The translations under genes were made by a program, and so were the position numbers. This document shows positions 49,340 to 62,164 of a stretch of 64,000 bases of DNA, in pieces. Under the pieces are notes generated by a model. That model saw nothing but the letters and a program-made list of their open reading frames with translations. It was not told the DNA's origin and made no database searches. The stretch is from the NCBI GenBank assembly GCA_003342895.1, contig PTFA01000111.1, positions 2,683,607-2,747,606 on the forward strand, written 5' to 3'. Position 1 is the stretch's first letter; each line of letters begins with the position of its first letter. This stretch comes from Casuarius casuarius. Taxonomy: Eukaryota; Chordata; Aves; Casuariiformes; Casuariidae.

Positions 49340-51450
49340 TATTTATGGATGAAAAATAATATTTAAAAAAGATTATTATTTCATTTTTTCTTAATAACTA
49401 CATTATTAGTTTTCATCCTGTGCTTCATAAAACTATGGAGGTGTCTAGATTACTCCTGCAAAATCTAATTATGAATAGCAAATCTATGGCTAGTTGGCTG
49501 AAATTGCTTTCCAGCTCTCAAAACCTCCACTGGAACATTTTCAGAATTTCACAACTGGAAGAAGTTTGAAAACTCTGAACTGGAGTAAGGAACAGTAATG
49601 GGTTAACTAACTCAGACAGCTTCATTCAGACAGTCTCAGATAGTTTATTAACTTAAAAAAGGTGGTGGAATACCAACAATATTAGAAATTTTAGTCATAT
49701 TAGAAACAAAGACAGTCATGCACCTAAAACTGTAAAAGCACTTATGAAAGAAAAATTACACTTTCAAACATTAAGGGGCTAAAGCTCCTAATTCAAAATG
49801 TTGCATGCCTGATATTCTGAAAGGCTGAAGACCAATGAATTCCATAGTTCAAAGTGTAACTGAACCTTTGAAAATGGGATTTAACATTCACCGGAATACA
49901 TAACTACTATTTAAAAGTTTGGGCCAAATTATTTTACTTTATGCAGATACCACAACACATCTAACTTATCACTGTATATTTTAATGATGCAAGGGTCCAG
50001 ATGCCCAGCAAACTGCTGTGTGTTTNGACAGCCCTCCAAAGTTCCATCTTTCAGAAAGAATGCAAAAATCAAGCTTATATCGACGGGATTTTCCTGAAGG
50101 CTGTTCATGGCTCCCAAATAGTTCTTTCTGACCTTACCATCTTCATGCTCTGACACTAAGTGCATTTGGACTGAATATCCTTGGATAACAGTGGCTAAAA
50201 CATTCAAGTCAACTGAAGCATGAAGTCAATTAAAGGTCCTCAAGTTGATTTGTTTTTTTAAATAGCAAAAATACTAAATGGGATCTTTTGAGAGACACCT
50301 TCCCTCACATTTTGCGGGAAGATTGTTGAGGCTTTTTAAGGTTTATGAATTTTGAAAGTTGTGACAGATGTCAGTGAGGATTGCAGTATAAGAACCTCGT
50401 TGAAACAGAAAAAAAATAAGAATTTTTTGTTGGGTGTGAAGNAGTTAAAAACAGTAAGTTTATTTATCCAATTGGCACACTGCACAAATACACAAAGCAA
50501 TGTAGATAATGTAGCTTTTTACAATGTTTTGCCATTAGCACTGTCATCACTTCTTACCAGGGATAGAAGCAAGAACTCAGTCACTGACAGACAAAATGCC
50601 TGACTATCTACAAAATATATCATTCGGAATAATCGGATTTATCAGATTATCCTGAGAGACAGCACGGTTTGTTTTGCTGCTTCTCTCAGTCACACAGATT
50701 GGAAAGCAGTACTGCCAGCTGCCCTCACCCCTCGCCCTAAGCAAGAATCTTTGATATCAGGTCAAAGTCCATCAGTTCTTTTTCAGTGCTTCCTTAAAGA
50801 TTATATGAATCAGAAAGGAACAGGTTCTTATGAAAACCTTATAATATAAGCCCGTTTAGTGACAGAGATTCTTTATACCTGGGGCTTCTTATGCCCTTAT
50901 GCTCTAGCACTTATACCAGGACTTCTATACCTGGTAGCCACAATTTATGAAGCAATCTTTCTTCACAGCCCAAACTCACCAGGCCTACAGCTAAACCACA
51001 GAGTATGTTAGTTCTTGCCTGTCATGGATAATAGTATCTAGTAGAAACATTCAAAGCAAAGACAAAAAGGGCAACAAATGTTGGACAGATACAAACACAC
51101 ATGATCAATTGTAGGATTCTACACTTGATTCAGTTTCCTAAACTTGACACCTGAGGTACCACGGCATAACTCACTAGCTCCAGCTGTCACTCCAGAAGTC
51201 TTGGAGTCTCCTGTGTGTCATAGCTGACAGACCCATGCAGATGTCTCAGAGAACCTAGGGAGACTCAGATGGTGCTAGACCCCCCAGGCCTAGACAACTA
51301 GTTCAGCATTCTCTACAGTAAGAAAATNGGCATAACAAGGCATAGGATGGGACTGGCAGTCTGTAGACCATGCTTGACTTAGACATTTCACAGACTGATA
51401 AAGGACATGCATGTCTAAGGTGGAGTTCTTCTCATTTAACTAGATGTTGC
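49340..51450. other. Gene-free stretch
   Basis: Frames of 83-92 codons (49,929-50,207 minus; 50,352-50,603 plus) each cross an N and show no domain. No RNA gene or clear repeat is seen. Confidence 0.5.
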
Positions 51451-51454
51451 TATT

Positions 51455-51575
51455 TAACATTTACAACTCTGTGACTCTAGGCCACTAGGCTCCCTTTATA
51501 GACAATGGAGAGAAACAGGTGCCTCGAGGACATGACTCATCTCCTTTTAAGAGAGACTTTTATAACAAGTCAGAT
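51455..51575. repeat. Possible ancient interspersed repeat
   Basis: GGCTCCCTTTATAGACAATG, GAGAGAAACAGGTGCCTCGA and GACATGACTCATCTCCTTTT follow each other in an order that I recall loosely from bird interspersed sequence. I cannot name the family. Confidence 0.22.
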
Positions 51576-51579
51576 CTAT

Positions 51580-54500
51580 TATGGCAGCAGTCTAGAAGCA
51601 TCAGCTTCTTCTTATTGGCTGCAAAGGGAGTCTGGATGATTAACTTATTTATATGTAGACATCAGTGCTATAAATAGCTTAATCTAGACTTTGCAACTTC
51701 ACTCTCAATTCCCATGGATTTTGAGGGGATTTTGGGGCCTAAGAAATTAAAAAAGATAGCTGTGTGCACCAACTTTATGTAAAGGAAGATATTGCACAGT
51801 CAGTAGTGCAGTTTCCCAATGCAACCATGTATTCCTCTGATGTCCAAAACCCTTTAGTACCAGAGCAGTTTTTTCTGCAAAGTAGGAAGAACAGACAATG
51901 GTCTTTTATCTCTTGCTATTCTTATGAAGTTCATACTTTCAGAATTAATGAAGGAAGTTTGAGTTTGCTCTTATTTTGTGACATGTGGAATCTTAACTTA
52001 CCTTATGCATCTCCCCAGTGTTTGCCTTTAACAGTACTGCTTTTTTGGGTGATTAATAGCATTTGCCTATTTCGCTATGCAGAATTGCTCTTTACATACA
52101 TTGTGCTCTAAACTGTTTCACCTACTAGTTGTGACCAGGAGACATTTTTTTCTAGATGCAAATTCAAGGGCCATAAAAATCTTGTCAGGCCTCAAAAAGG
52201 TGGTTTAAAAGAATTTTTGTATTATTTTGTCAGTTGCTATAGGTGATGAAATGTAGCAATACCAGAAAACTCCTTTCCTCCAGGTGCAACTTAGTACATG
52301 CCAGGAGGAAGCAATTCAGCATGCCAAGTGAGCTTCACCATCTCCCTGACCCACCTTACTCACCTTCTGCCATAAAGAAGAGTGACTCTGATTAAACAGG
52401 CCTACCTTCATCGCATGTACGGCTAATTCTGGACTCTTGGCAGAAAGCCAGTGNAATGCCCCTGGGTTGATTAAGCTTTACAATACATAAAGGATCGTGG
52501 GCAGAGTATTCAATAGAATTTTCACACTCCCTGAGTGCCAGGGAAATTGTTCTTCCATGCAGTCCTCAAGCAAGTTGACACAAGAGAAGCCTTTTGGAGT
52601 TGGCTCAGTTTATCTACAATGAGCACAAAAAGACAGAAGCCAATATTCCACCCTATAGCTGGAATCAGCAATTTATAGTTACAATGCAGTTTGTATGTTT
52701 AAAGAAGTTGGATTCTCTTATTTAGAGGAAAACATGTTCACTTAAGCATTGCAAGGCTGCAATTCACCCTTAGTGTAAGTTTGTTATGAAGTAACTGTAT
52801 TTGTATTATTTAGAAAAAAGTCAAGTGACCACTAAGGTCTTTTATGGCTTTTTTAAATAAAGATGATGTTGTCTTTCCACATCACAGTGTGATGGTTTCC
52901 CTTTGCTACTTAATGGTATTTTAAGACATCTGAAAGCATTGATAAAACTTTTTGGGCACATCTGTAATTTCAAAAAGACACATTTAAAACAAACTAATAA
53001 TAAATGTCCCTTGACTGGGATTGTAGATGCCAAATTATATTCTGGAAGCAGTTTTTATAACCAGATTCTGAACTCTGAAANAGGGACTTATAACAGAAAC
53101 AATCAAAAAACAGGACCAATTCCCTGCACCTGGATTTAATGGAAGCACCATAGGACTTGGATGTTCTACATGTAAGTCTGTAAAAATAAATGTTAAAAAC
53201 CTGAATAGTCTAGATCCAATAGATGTAGAAGTCTATGAGGTATACAGTTTTTCCTTGAAAAGGCAGTAATAAACAAGAAATATTGTGTTTTTTTAACATA
53301 ACTACCTTTTTATCTTTTTGTTCAAAATTAATTTTTAAATATATCCAGATTGTAATTTAAACTCAAACTCTACCTCTGCATTGTTAGAGGTAAACCCACT
53401 CCTAAATATGGCCTCTAAATGTGATTTGGGGTATACTGTAGGAGAAAGCCCGGACTTCTGCTATGTCTGATTAGTATATTATTAGCCATAATATTATTAG
53501 GCTTTTTTAATGACATCAGGAAGACAGGGACTTTCCTAGAAGGACCCTGAGGTTGTATAATGAAGGGGATGAGTATACTGAATGGGATCTGTAGGTTGCT
53601 TGAACTCAGACTGCTCTTAAAACTGCCACATTTTACAAGTAAACATGTGGATAAGTAAAGTGGGGTCAGGAAGCAAAGTGGCCATTCGCTTGCTCTTTGT
53701 CCCACGCTCATAGAAATAGTTTGCTTCTGGCCTTGTAGTACTAAATGTATGCTTGTGATGTGTGCTACACCAATACACAAATAGCACATTGTATAGAAAC
53801 TCTGATTTCTAATATTCTGGTCCACTGGATATTATTTAGTCTTTCATGTCATGCAGACTTACCTAATGCTGCACTAACACAAAAATCTTAAGCTTAACAA
53901 GATATGGACAAACAAAATCTAAATTAATCTTACCTGCCCTGACATGCTGAGCATTAGGAAAATATCTAGCCTTTTCTCTTTGCTTACATTCTGTTATGCT
54001 ATTTACACAGCTCATATACAAAACAATTACATCTGTTCATTCTATAAGGCTATATGTAAGTGAAAAAAAAAAACTGTTCATTGCTAAAGTCCTCTAACTT
54101 CTAAAAATAACCATTGGTTTGCTCTCGTTCAGTTCAGTTCTTGCAGAGGGCATTAAGAAGCCTGTGGCCTATAGCAATCTTTATACACAGAGCATGATTT
54201 CTCAAAGAGTCACTGCTTCACCGTTNATGCTCATTAGAGCATCATTAATTAGCTGGCACTAATTATTCAAAACCTAGTTCAGTATGGCAGCACTCAGTGC
54301 TGCAGTAAATAAATTCAGTGACAATGCTTCTGGATCTGTACTTCAGGATTTCAGGTTTGCCTTTGGGCATGTAAAATCCAATGATTCTGAAGTGATTCTC
54401 TGTTAGCCTTACATGCCAAAATACATGTGCAAGTATACCAAAAGGGGTAGGAAAAGGACTTGTTTAAATCAAGAAGAGTGTTTGCAAAAGCAGGTAAAAA

Positions 54501-55055
54501 TTGGGAGATGGAAAAAGGTTTCTAATTACCAGAGAGGTAACATGCTGGAATGGCTCTCCAATGAAAGTAAGAGAGGAAAGAACTCTAATTAGTTTTGCAA
54601 CGGACCTTCATAAATTTATGGAAAAGATTATATGTCAGGATAGCCTGTGCTAATAGGAGGCTGAGTTCAGTGGTGTAAGAGTCATATGTGCTTATTAGGC
54701 AGGTAATGTGAAGTGACTGCAGACTACACTGTGTTTCAGGCATATATCAGAGAGGTGTCAGCAAGACATGGATCTTGAAGGGAAGCCTACTAAGAGTAGA
54801 GCGTTTGGCTCTGTTTCATTGGCAGAAGAAACCTGCACAGTTGAGCAGTCCATTGGCAGCAGACTTACAAGGACAGAATTTGTTCTTCAATTTGAAATGA
54901 ACAACAGTGGCTGAGTAGGTTAAGACTGAGGAAGTGGAGGAACTTTTCACGATTTGCAATGCCAAATAATACAGTATGAACCACAGTCACCCCAGTGAAG
55001 TAAAGGAGAAGCATGCAGAGAGTGTTTATTGCAGACTGCTACAGATCTTCTTACA
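51580..55055. other. Gene-free stretch
   Basis: Longest frames are 115 codons (51,764-52,111 plus) and 136 codons (53,415-53,825 minus). Both are AT-rich, Leu/Ser/Ile-rich by composition and domainless. An A11 run is at 54,063-54,073 and a homeodomain-type motif cluster at 54,226-54,265. Confidence 0.5.
54226..54300. promoter_or_regulatory. TAAT motif cluster with short inverted repeats (candidate only)
   Basis: Within about 40 bases there are four TAAT/ATTA cores (CATTAG, CATTAATTAG, CTAATTATTC), which are homeodomain-type sites. They are followed by the 15-base inverted repeat CAGCACTCAGTGCTG (54,289-54,303). The texture suits a developmental enhancer, but such motifs are common in AT-rich DNA. 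Confidence 0.2.
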
Positions 55056-55061
55056 TTCTTC

Positions 55062-55078
55062 TTTTTTTTTTTTTTTTT
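55062..55078 (+). repeat. T17 homopolymer
   Basis: Seventeen consecutive T bases. On the minus strand this reads as an A tail, but no retroposed body is recognised next to it. Confidence 0.85.
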
Positions 55079-55084
55079 AAATGA

Positions 55085-55985
55085 GTATCTTAATAACCTT
55101 GAATTCTTGGCCAAGGAAGGAAAGCAAATGACGTAGAGTTCTCATCACCTCTTTTATTTCAGTAATAATGGAATATTTTATTTTGAAAAGAAGGATTGTT
55201 TTCCTTCTTGACTAATTCTTTATCTGACAACATAAAGAAGTGGCTTTGTTATGTAGGTGTAGATTTAGCATATAAAATGCCAGACAACTGTTTCAATATT
55301 ATTACCCCCAGGTTATCAGCAGTCTTATAGAATTATGCTGTGCATGACTTCTTCCTCTTTACACCATTTCACTAGGAAAATAGGAATAGAACGAAAGGGA
55401 CAAAGAGCGCATAGGAGCCAGAGGAAACAAAAGCTACTTCTTTTAGAGGTATCTCTCACTATAGATTACAGAAGATTCCTTCATTCATCCTTCTCATCAT
55501 ACTGCATTTTTAAATACTTTCACTTGTTAGTACTTTCAGCTGTCACATCATTTACTGCCCTTTTGCTTTGTCATTTAGAGCACAAAGGTAAAGCACTACA
55601 GTGTCTCTCAATACAAGAGGAATGAATCTGACCTCCAGGTTTTCATAGAGATCACTTCTCAGATGTGCGAGAAACAAATGGGCTAGACTGGACTGGGTGG
55701 AAGCCAAAAAGCTTTGTCTACCTGCATCAGGGCAGATGAACATTTGTTTGGCCTCGACTCAAAGGTCACTGGATGTGACTCANTGCAGAGGTGTGTGATG
55801 TGCCACGGTTAGTGTAGCACTGTGCTCAAGCAAGCAGACTCTGTGGAAAGGCAGACACAGCATCAATCTAACACTGCTACACACCACCAGCCTGGAGCTG
55901 GCCTGCATCCACAGCCAGTGGGTTTCTGTCTGGCTGCAGCATCCATGCAGAGATACCAAAGGCGCTGGAAGTAATGGCAGTTGTG
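55085..55985. other. Gene-free stretch
   Basis: A 96-codon plus frame (55,335-55,625) and an 85-codon minus frame (55,780-56,037) lack domains. GC rises from about 55,780 onwards. Confidence 0.45.
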
Positions 55986-55993
55986 TGACATCC

Positions 55994-56040
55994 TTGTTTG
56001 CACTAGCAAACATGTTTGCTAATTTATTTGTTTGCACTAG
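55994..56040. repeat. 18-bp perfect palindrome flanked by 13-bp direct repeats
   Basis: TAGCAAACATGTTTGCTA (56,004-56,021) equals its own reverse complement. The direct repeat TTGTTTGCACTAG stands at 55,994-56,006 and 56,028-56,040, the first copy overlapping the palindrome edge. The CAAACATGTTTG core also resembles paired forkhead-type sites (TGTTTGC). Its origin is unknown. Confidence 0.9.
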
Positions 56041-56044
56041 ACAC

Positions 56045-56265
56045 GTTTTGTCTGTGCTGGCAGATGGCCCATCAAGGCTTAGGTGGACCAGTAATAAGAT
56101 CTATAAGATCAGTTCCTTCCACTGCCTACATTTTCTGCATACCTCAGGGAGTCTTGGACTATTACTGCTCTCCCTCCTACCCTGTTTTGCTTCACATCTT
56201 GTTAACCATCACTTACTCAAATTAGCTGGAGAACTTGTCAGGCATTATAGTACTGTCAAGGAGCA
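56045..56265. other. Gene-free interval
   Basis: Overlapping plus frames of 69-100 codons without domains (55,985-56,287 and 56,016-56,225). Nothing else is recognised. Confidence 0.4.
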
Positions 56266-56269
56266 GCAA

Positions 56270-56720
56270 GGGCCAGATGCTCCCTAAGAGACAGGGAGCC
56301 AGGAGATGAGCATGATAACACAGCTGGCAAGGCTGGGGCCTCACCAGCCAGGGCACAGTCCCATAGTACCCAAGCAAGATGAGCAAGGAAAATGCACAGA
56401 TCATGGCCAGGTTCACCAGGAGTCACCAGATCATCAGGCAAGTTCACAGTGATGAGGCAAGTCTGAAGTCAAGCTGGGAAGTTAGTCTGGAGGTTAGGGT
56501 CTGCCTTAACTGGGTCCATGGCCAAGGACAGGCATGGCTGTGGCTGAGCTGGAGACCAGTACCTCCAATGTTGTGGAGGCAGGCACAGATGGCCCCAGGC
56601 TGAGCTGAAATGGAGCTCCTGGGCTCTGGGCAGGGGTGGGGAGAGGCCCTGGGGGAGGCTGATCATGACTGTTGAGGCCTACTGGAGCCCTCAGGGCCCG
56701 GACAAATACAAACACATGAA
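56270..56720. other. GC-rich patch of unknown origin, rich in short direct repeats
   Basis: GC is well above 50% with sharp edges, and the right edge drops directly into AAATACAAACACATG. The block is CpG-poor, so it is not a CpG island. Near-repeats such as CACCAGGAGTCACCAGATCATCAGGC and GGCATGGCTGTGGCTGAGCTGG give it a minisatellite-like texture. Open frames of 63-75 codons occur on both strands with no domain. A decayed GC-rich transposable element or avian satellite-like unit is possible; I do not recognise the family. Confidence 0.35.
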
Positions 56721-56724
56721 ATGT

Positions 56725-59700
56725 CAAAAGCAAATAAAAGAAACACTGACAATGGCACTAAAGTCAGCATACTCTCCCAATAAAAATACCCAGGGCCTGA
56801 AGAGAAGTAGAGAACAAATCACAACAGCACTCGGGTATTATTTCTATAAGTTGACGGTTTGTTTTTCTGCATCATAAAATTGAATGTAGTCCATCACCTT
56901 TTAAAAAACACCTCATTTTTTTACTGGAAGTTAAACAAGGTCCTAATTCATCTGCAGACATTTATTCCCAATTCTCTGCCAAGTGGTACAAATGAGAGTT
57001 AATCTATTACCAGCTCCAACAGAAGGCATTAAAAAACTGCTGCTTTTTCACTGTATTTCAGTTATCTGAGCTCCATCATTCTGTTCCTTAGGAGGCAGCT
57101 AGGACAGGCAAACCATCCATAAAGTATGTCCATCAGGAAGATGGTGATATCTACTCCTCTCTTCTTTGACCTACAGCAAATAAAATAATTCAGTTTCAGC
57201 TTCAAAAGTCTGTTTTGTTCAATAAACACAATCTCAGTGTTCTACCTCCTTCCTCCATGAGGCTGCTTAACAAGAGAAACTGAGATAAAAGCCCTGCTCA
57301 GTCACTGTGAGAACGATGGCATGGGAGCAGAGAAGGAGAGAAGGCTGAAATTTTAATCCNATATGCTGCTGTTCTTTCAGCTAGGACACTTCTATATGTC
57401 AGGAAGTGGAAGTTGAGGCAAGAAGAAGTAGCTAAGTGATGGAAAAACAATCCCAAACAAGAAGGCCTAAAGGCAAGGAGGAGGTAAGTTGTCTGAAGGA
57501 GGTTATAGGAGAATGCTAACCGAGGGCAGTGACTAATGGAACTGCAGCTACAAGGATACAGATAGCAGAAATGATCTCTTTCCTGGAAGGTTCAGAGAAT
57601 AAGGATTAATCAGTGAACCATGGGACCACGAGGGGAAAAGACACTACCCCCTATGTAAGCATGGCCACACAATCTCCCCCTTGCACACTCTCACCTGCAT
57701 GCTTTTAATAGTATAAAGCAGTAATGATGAGGACTCTCAGGAACCAGTGACATGTATCTCTCAACTTAAGGGGGGAAAAAAAAAAAAACTTGATACTCCT
57801 CAATTTCTTTTTATGTAGCTGTACTGATCTGTAGCTATCTAGCTACAAACTTTTACTACAATTGCTTCTGTTATCTGCAGTCCTAACTTACTGTGGTGCT
57901 CAGATTTCGGACTTTTTGAAAGCCCACTGACTTTTTCTCATTTACAGTTATCAGTTCCTCTGCCCGTTTTTCTGTATCACTTGTGAGCTTCCATTTCTGT
58001 ACTACCTTAAAAAGCATAGTAACTGACTGATTTGTAAAACTATGACTTAATGGATGCCCCTTATTCTGAAAGCTAGGTTATATTAAAATCTGTATGATAT
58101 GAATTTGATTTCAGTTTCCTACATATCTTCAGTTGTTACAAATATGGTTGTGACTTTCTTAAAATGTAAATGCAGAATTCCTTTATTTAACAGAGAAGTG
58201 ATTCTTTAAAATCTCCAAAGCCTCATCCTATTCCACTCTCACTCCAGACCTTCAGAACTGATTTCTGCAGGCCACCATTGCCTTGAACTACAGATGTCCC
58301 ACCTACAAACTACTATTGAATGGCTTGCTAAGCTCTTTCAGTCCTTGATTTGGGCTCCTTGATCCAAACTGTCAAAAATAGGCATGAGAACTGATGTCAG
58401 TCCTCTAGAAACATCAAGACTTAATTCATGACAGAGCAGCAATGGTACAATGCTTTGCTTTGTCCTACTTTGATGTTGGCTCTCGGAGGAGAAGGTAGCT
58501 TCTGAGGCTGTAAGTGAGGTAAATAACCATAATGCTAGTGATAGTGATGGAAGCTTCCCTTAAACACTGCTGGCCTGAACAAAGTTCAGGTGTTTCATTG
58601 TTGGTGAAGGACAGTGCAAGTAAGAAAAAACAGCTCCAGTACCATCCTTTCTCAGACTGTCAGCCTTGTTTTCCCTTCAATTGCCTCCCACCCTTGTCCT
58701 TAGCATATCATTAGTTTGCTGTGCCACTGCTCTCCTACACTGCATAAGTTCTTGTTCAGTGCCTTTTTGTCTTCAGCCTGTCTTTCAGCAATGGCTGTAT
58801 CAGAAGCTCATCAGTTGCTCCCTACAGTTCTCTGATATTTTTACTTACTTTCTCTTACTATTCTCAGGCATTTTTCCCACCACTTTGTAAGCATTTTGTA
58901 AGCAGCAGGCATCACAGCTGAAGTTGCATATCAGAGTGATGTGGATGATTACCTTCACCATTTGTTTGCTCTGGCTTTCNTTAGCCACAGCATAGACTTT
59001 AACCATCACAGCTACAGTTAGTAGAGTTTTTCCGACCACTTACTGCAACAGCTACCTGACACTTCAGCAGACATTATCACATCACTGCCTCATGACATTC
59101 GCTCTCCTCCAAAAAAAGTTGAAGATGAGTGAAGACAAGAGCAGTACAGCATGAGATCCTGCTACTCTGGTATGTTCTCTGCATCACTGTGCANAGAAAC
59201 TAAACTTTAGAGAGCTTTTCAGCCACTATTCTTTGTTCTGGGCTTCCACTATAGACCTAGCAAGCATCCACAAGTACTCTTGATCCCTCANGCAGAAGAG
59301 CATACAGGAATACACACCTAAAACCTCCGAGGAGATTAAATCCTGCCATGCGGCAATGGACCAAGCGCATCCAGAGGACCAGGCAGAGATCATCTTCTGC
59401 ACGCAGTACAAGGAAGGGACCTCAACACGTGCATAGGGATACTGTAATTTCTGAAGCAGCACACAACTTTAGGAAAGTGAGAAGATGAATCAATTTACAC
59501 TTTTTTTGTAGCAGGCTGCCTGTGAATTTTTTTTCATTTTTGTATTTATTCNTGAGTCCTTTGTAAAACTATTACTCACAGCTTCAGACAACTTGTAGGT
59601 TAGAGGATCCTCAGTTCAGCAATCCACACTGAATTTGTACCTTTGTGACCTGCATAATTTGTCACCTAGTGACAAGTTAACACAATTATTGTGAAAAAAA

Positions 59701-59930
59701 ATCACAGAAAGTGCTTCTGAGCAAACAGAAAGGTTCCAACAACAGCAACAAAAAAATGCAGTTCAGTGGTGCAAACACAGCTCACATCACTGGGGTGTTG
59801 AACCTCTCACTGTAACATTGCAACAGATTATAGGGCAAACCTTCAACTGCTGTACCCTGGCATCACTTAATTGACATCAGAGAAATTATACTGATTTCCA
59901 CCAGCTGTCAATCTAAATATCAGAAAATGT
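56725..59930. other. Gene-free stretch
   Basis: Frames of up to 78 codons only. A G6A13 run is at 57,770-57,788. The block 59,284-59,440 keeps several CpGs and is open on both strands (see findings). Ns occur near 57,360, 58,980, 59,194, 59,291 and 59,552. Confidence 0.5.
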
Positions 59931-59939
59931 TTCATGTTG

Positions 59940-59981
59940 AAATATACCTAAAACTTGATAAAATATACCTAAAACTTGATA
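59940..59981 (+). repeat. Perfect 21-bp tandem duplication
   Basis: Two identical 21-base units (59,940-59,960 and 59,961-59,981), each containing ATATACCTAAAACTTG. No mismatch, so the duplication is recent relative to the surrounding decay. Confidence 0.95.
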
Positions 59982-59984
59982 AAG

Positions 59985-62155
59985 ATTACAACAGTGCTGT
60001 CCAGCCCTATGTAGAATCTGCAACTTTCCTACCATGGATAGTTTTTTACTGCTTACTCCCTGATTGTATCTACTGCATACACATCAAGTATAGCAATGAA
60101 AAAATCTAGCGTCCCTAACGCTTTTCATTCCCATAGACCCAGACTTTTCTAACTGGATTCAACTGAATTCCATAAAGAACCTGTAAAATTCTGCAGTAAG
60201 TTAAGCTGATATAATAGAGCTGGATGGGCTTTATTGTCAAAAGTTTGTAGTTCTAGCTCATGAACTGTTGATACATTTAATGGCAATGCACAGCTATGGG
60301 ATATTGAAATTTGCTTGTCTGAAGAATTATTTATAAAATAGTGGTGGTCATTTTAGTGGTTTAAACACTGCTGTTTTCAAAAGTCACTTTAATATTTTTA
60401 TTCTCCTACGTATAATACGGTCAAAAAAATTGCCCTCAAACCTAAGCCCATCATTTTCAAAATAAATCCCTTCTCCAATTTCAACCCCAAAGTTATGAAG
60501 CCCTTGCTACATAACCCTGGCAATCTGGGCTTTGGCATTTTTTTTTTCCTGTCTAGTTGTGATTTCTACTTCTACTTGGTTCTAGTGTGNTTTATTTTAA
60601 TTGCACAAATTTTCAGAATGAGCATGTCATTAAGCACATTAACTGTAAAGGACTATCACAACATAAGTCAGCTGTAATTTCCGCTATATATCAAGGGAGT
60701 ATTGAAATAATTCTCTCAGTCATGGAGCAGCTGTGTAACCTAGTTATAACAACTAATGCTAAAGCCTCTGAGCTATGGAGACAGGAGAGAAAACTGGTGT
60801 CTGTCCAAAGGTACTAGGGTCATAATCAGAAAGAGAAAATGAGAACGGTATTATTTTAACTACAAAAAGTGAAAAACAGCATTTTAGGGACTGTTTAAAT
60901 GAATCCACCCTCAGTAATATAGTAATAATAGTAGCAGTAATAATAATATCACTGTTCACACTCATTTAAGTTTGCTAACATATCTGATTGAAGGATTATT
61001 AGCCATGAATGGATCAAAAAGCCTGTTTTCTTCATTTTCAAATGTTTTCAGTCCTATACTAGACCATCTGCAAAAGTTTTTCTATATGACACTTCTTCAA
61101 AAAATAACGTCTATTCAGACAAAATAATTCCTTCCTACTGTCATTATAGGCTATCAAATTACATGTGCAGATGAACTGTGGTTGCCTTCAAACAGATAGA
61201 AGTATCAGACCACTGACTGCTGCTTTATTCAGTCAGAACTCAGTAAAGTCAGCTTCTTCTTGGCTGTACTTACACTGGCTCTAAACACTGTAATTTTACC
61301 AGGGTAGGTCGGGGGATCAGATGATACACTAGTAGAGACCAAATATTGCATGTTGTTGAACACAGACACATTGTGGAAACATTTTTTGTGGTGCAATAGA
61401 ACTCAAAAGAGTTCTATTCTTTGAGCTAGTTTTTCAAAAATTGCGCAGTTTTCATTAAACTAAATGGCAAGGTTTTTCAAAACAAGTTCCACAGCTAAAA
61501 GTGTGGTTATGAGCTCTTTTCCAAAACTGAATGTTTATTAGTGCATTTGGAAGATACNACTTGTGCAGATTCAGATGTTGTCAGCAGGTTATCCCCAAGC
61601 AGTTGCAGTGGGATTCTTTTTTCTTTCTCCCTCCACTTTTGATAATCACACCTGTTACAGGATTCAGAGCCAAAAAATGGTTCATTAGTTCAGATTCTGA
61701 TTCTTTCTATTGGTGATGGTACAGACAGTCTAGATGGCAATGCCATTCACTGTATTTACTTGCCTTGATGGTGGAACTTGAAAGCTCCAAGCCAAAGCTC
61801 AGATGGATTCCAATGTTTTAAGATTACCTATACAGATTTCCGTGACTCTTTTGTGTCTTGAAGGACTGAGTTATTTGCTTTTGTAGCATGAATGAGGGTA
61901 ACTGCTACTAGGGAACAGAAAATAAGATTTATCTAAAAACACTGAGTGGAACCAGAGAGATGATGGAGCTACAAATGGTCTTCTGTGGTAATCTGAGTGT
62001 CACCTTTTTCATTGGACCACAAATAGGCTTAATTTTATATACTGAAAAATTGCTAATAAAAGAGGGAAGCTGAGAAGATGAGTTTTAATGATTTAATGAT
62101 TCTAATCCCCCTAGTGGAATTGAAGTCTACTTCTCTACTGGATTTTAGAGGAAAA
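59985..62155. other. Gene-free stretch
   Basis: No exon-like frame. An interrupted TAA microsatellite is at 60,917-60,948. Isolated Ns occur near 60,590 and 61,559. Confidence 0.5.
60917..60948 (+). repeat. Interrupted (TAA)n microsatellite
   Basis: Units of AAT/TAA with AGT and CAG interruptions. Ordinary simple repeat. Confidence 0.75.
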
Positions 62156-62164
62156 AGGCAATTC

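Noticed and set aside
53415..53825. A 136-codon minus-strand frame
   Set aside because: Leu/Ser/Ile-rich translation of ordinary AT-rich sequence, no domain, no upstream promoter or splice sites that stand out.
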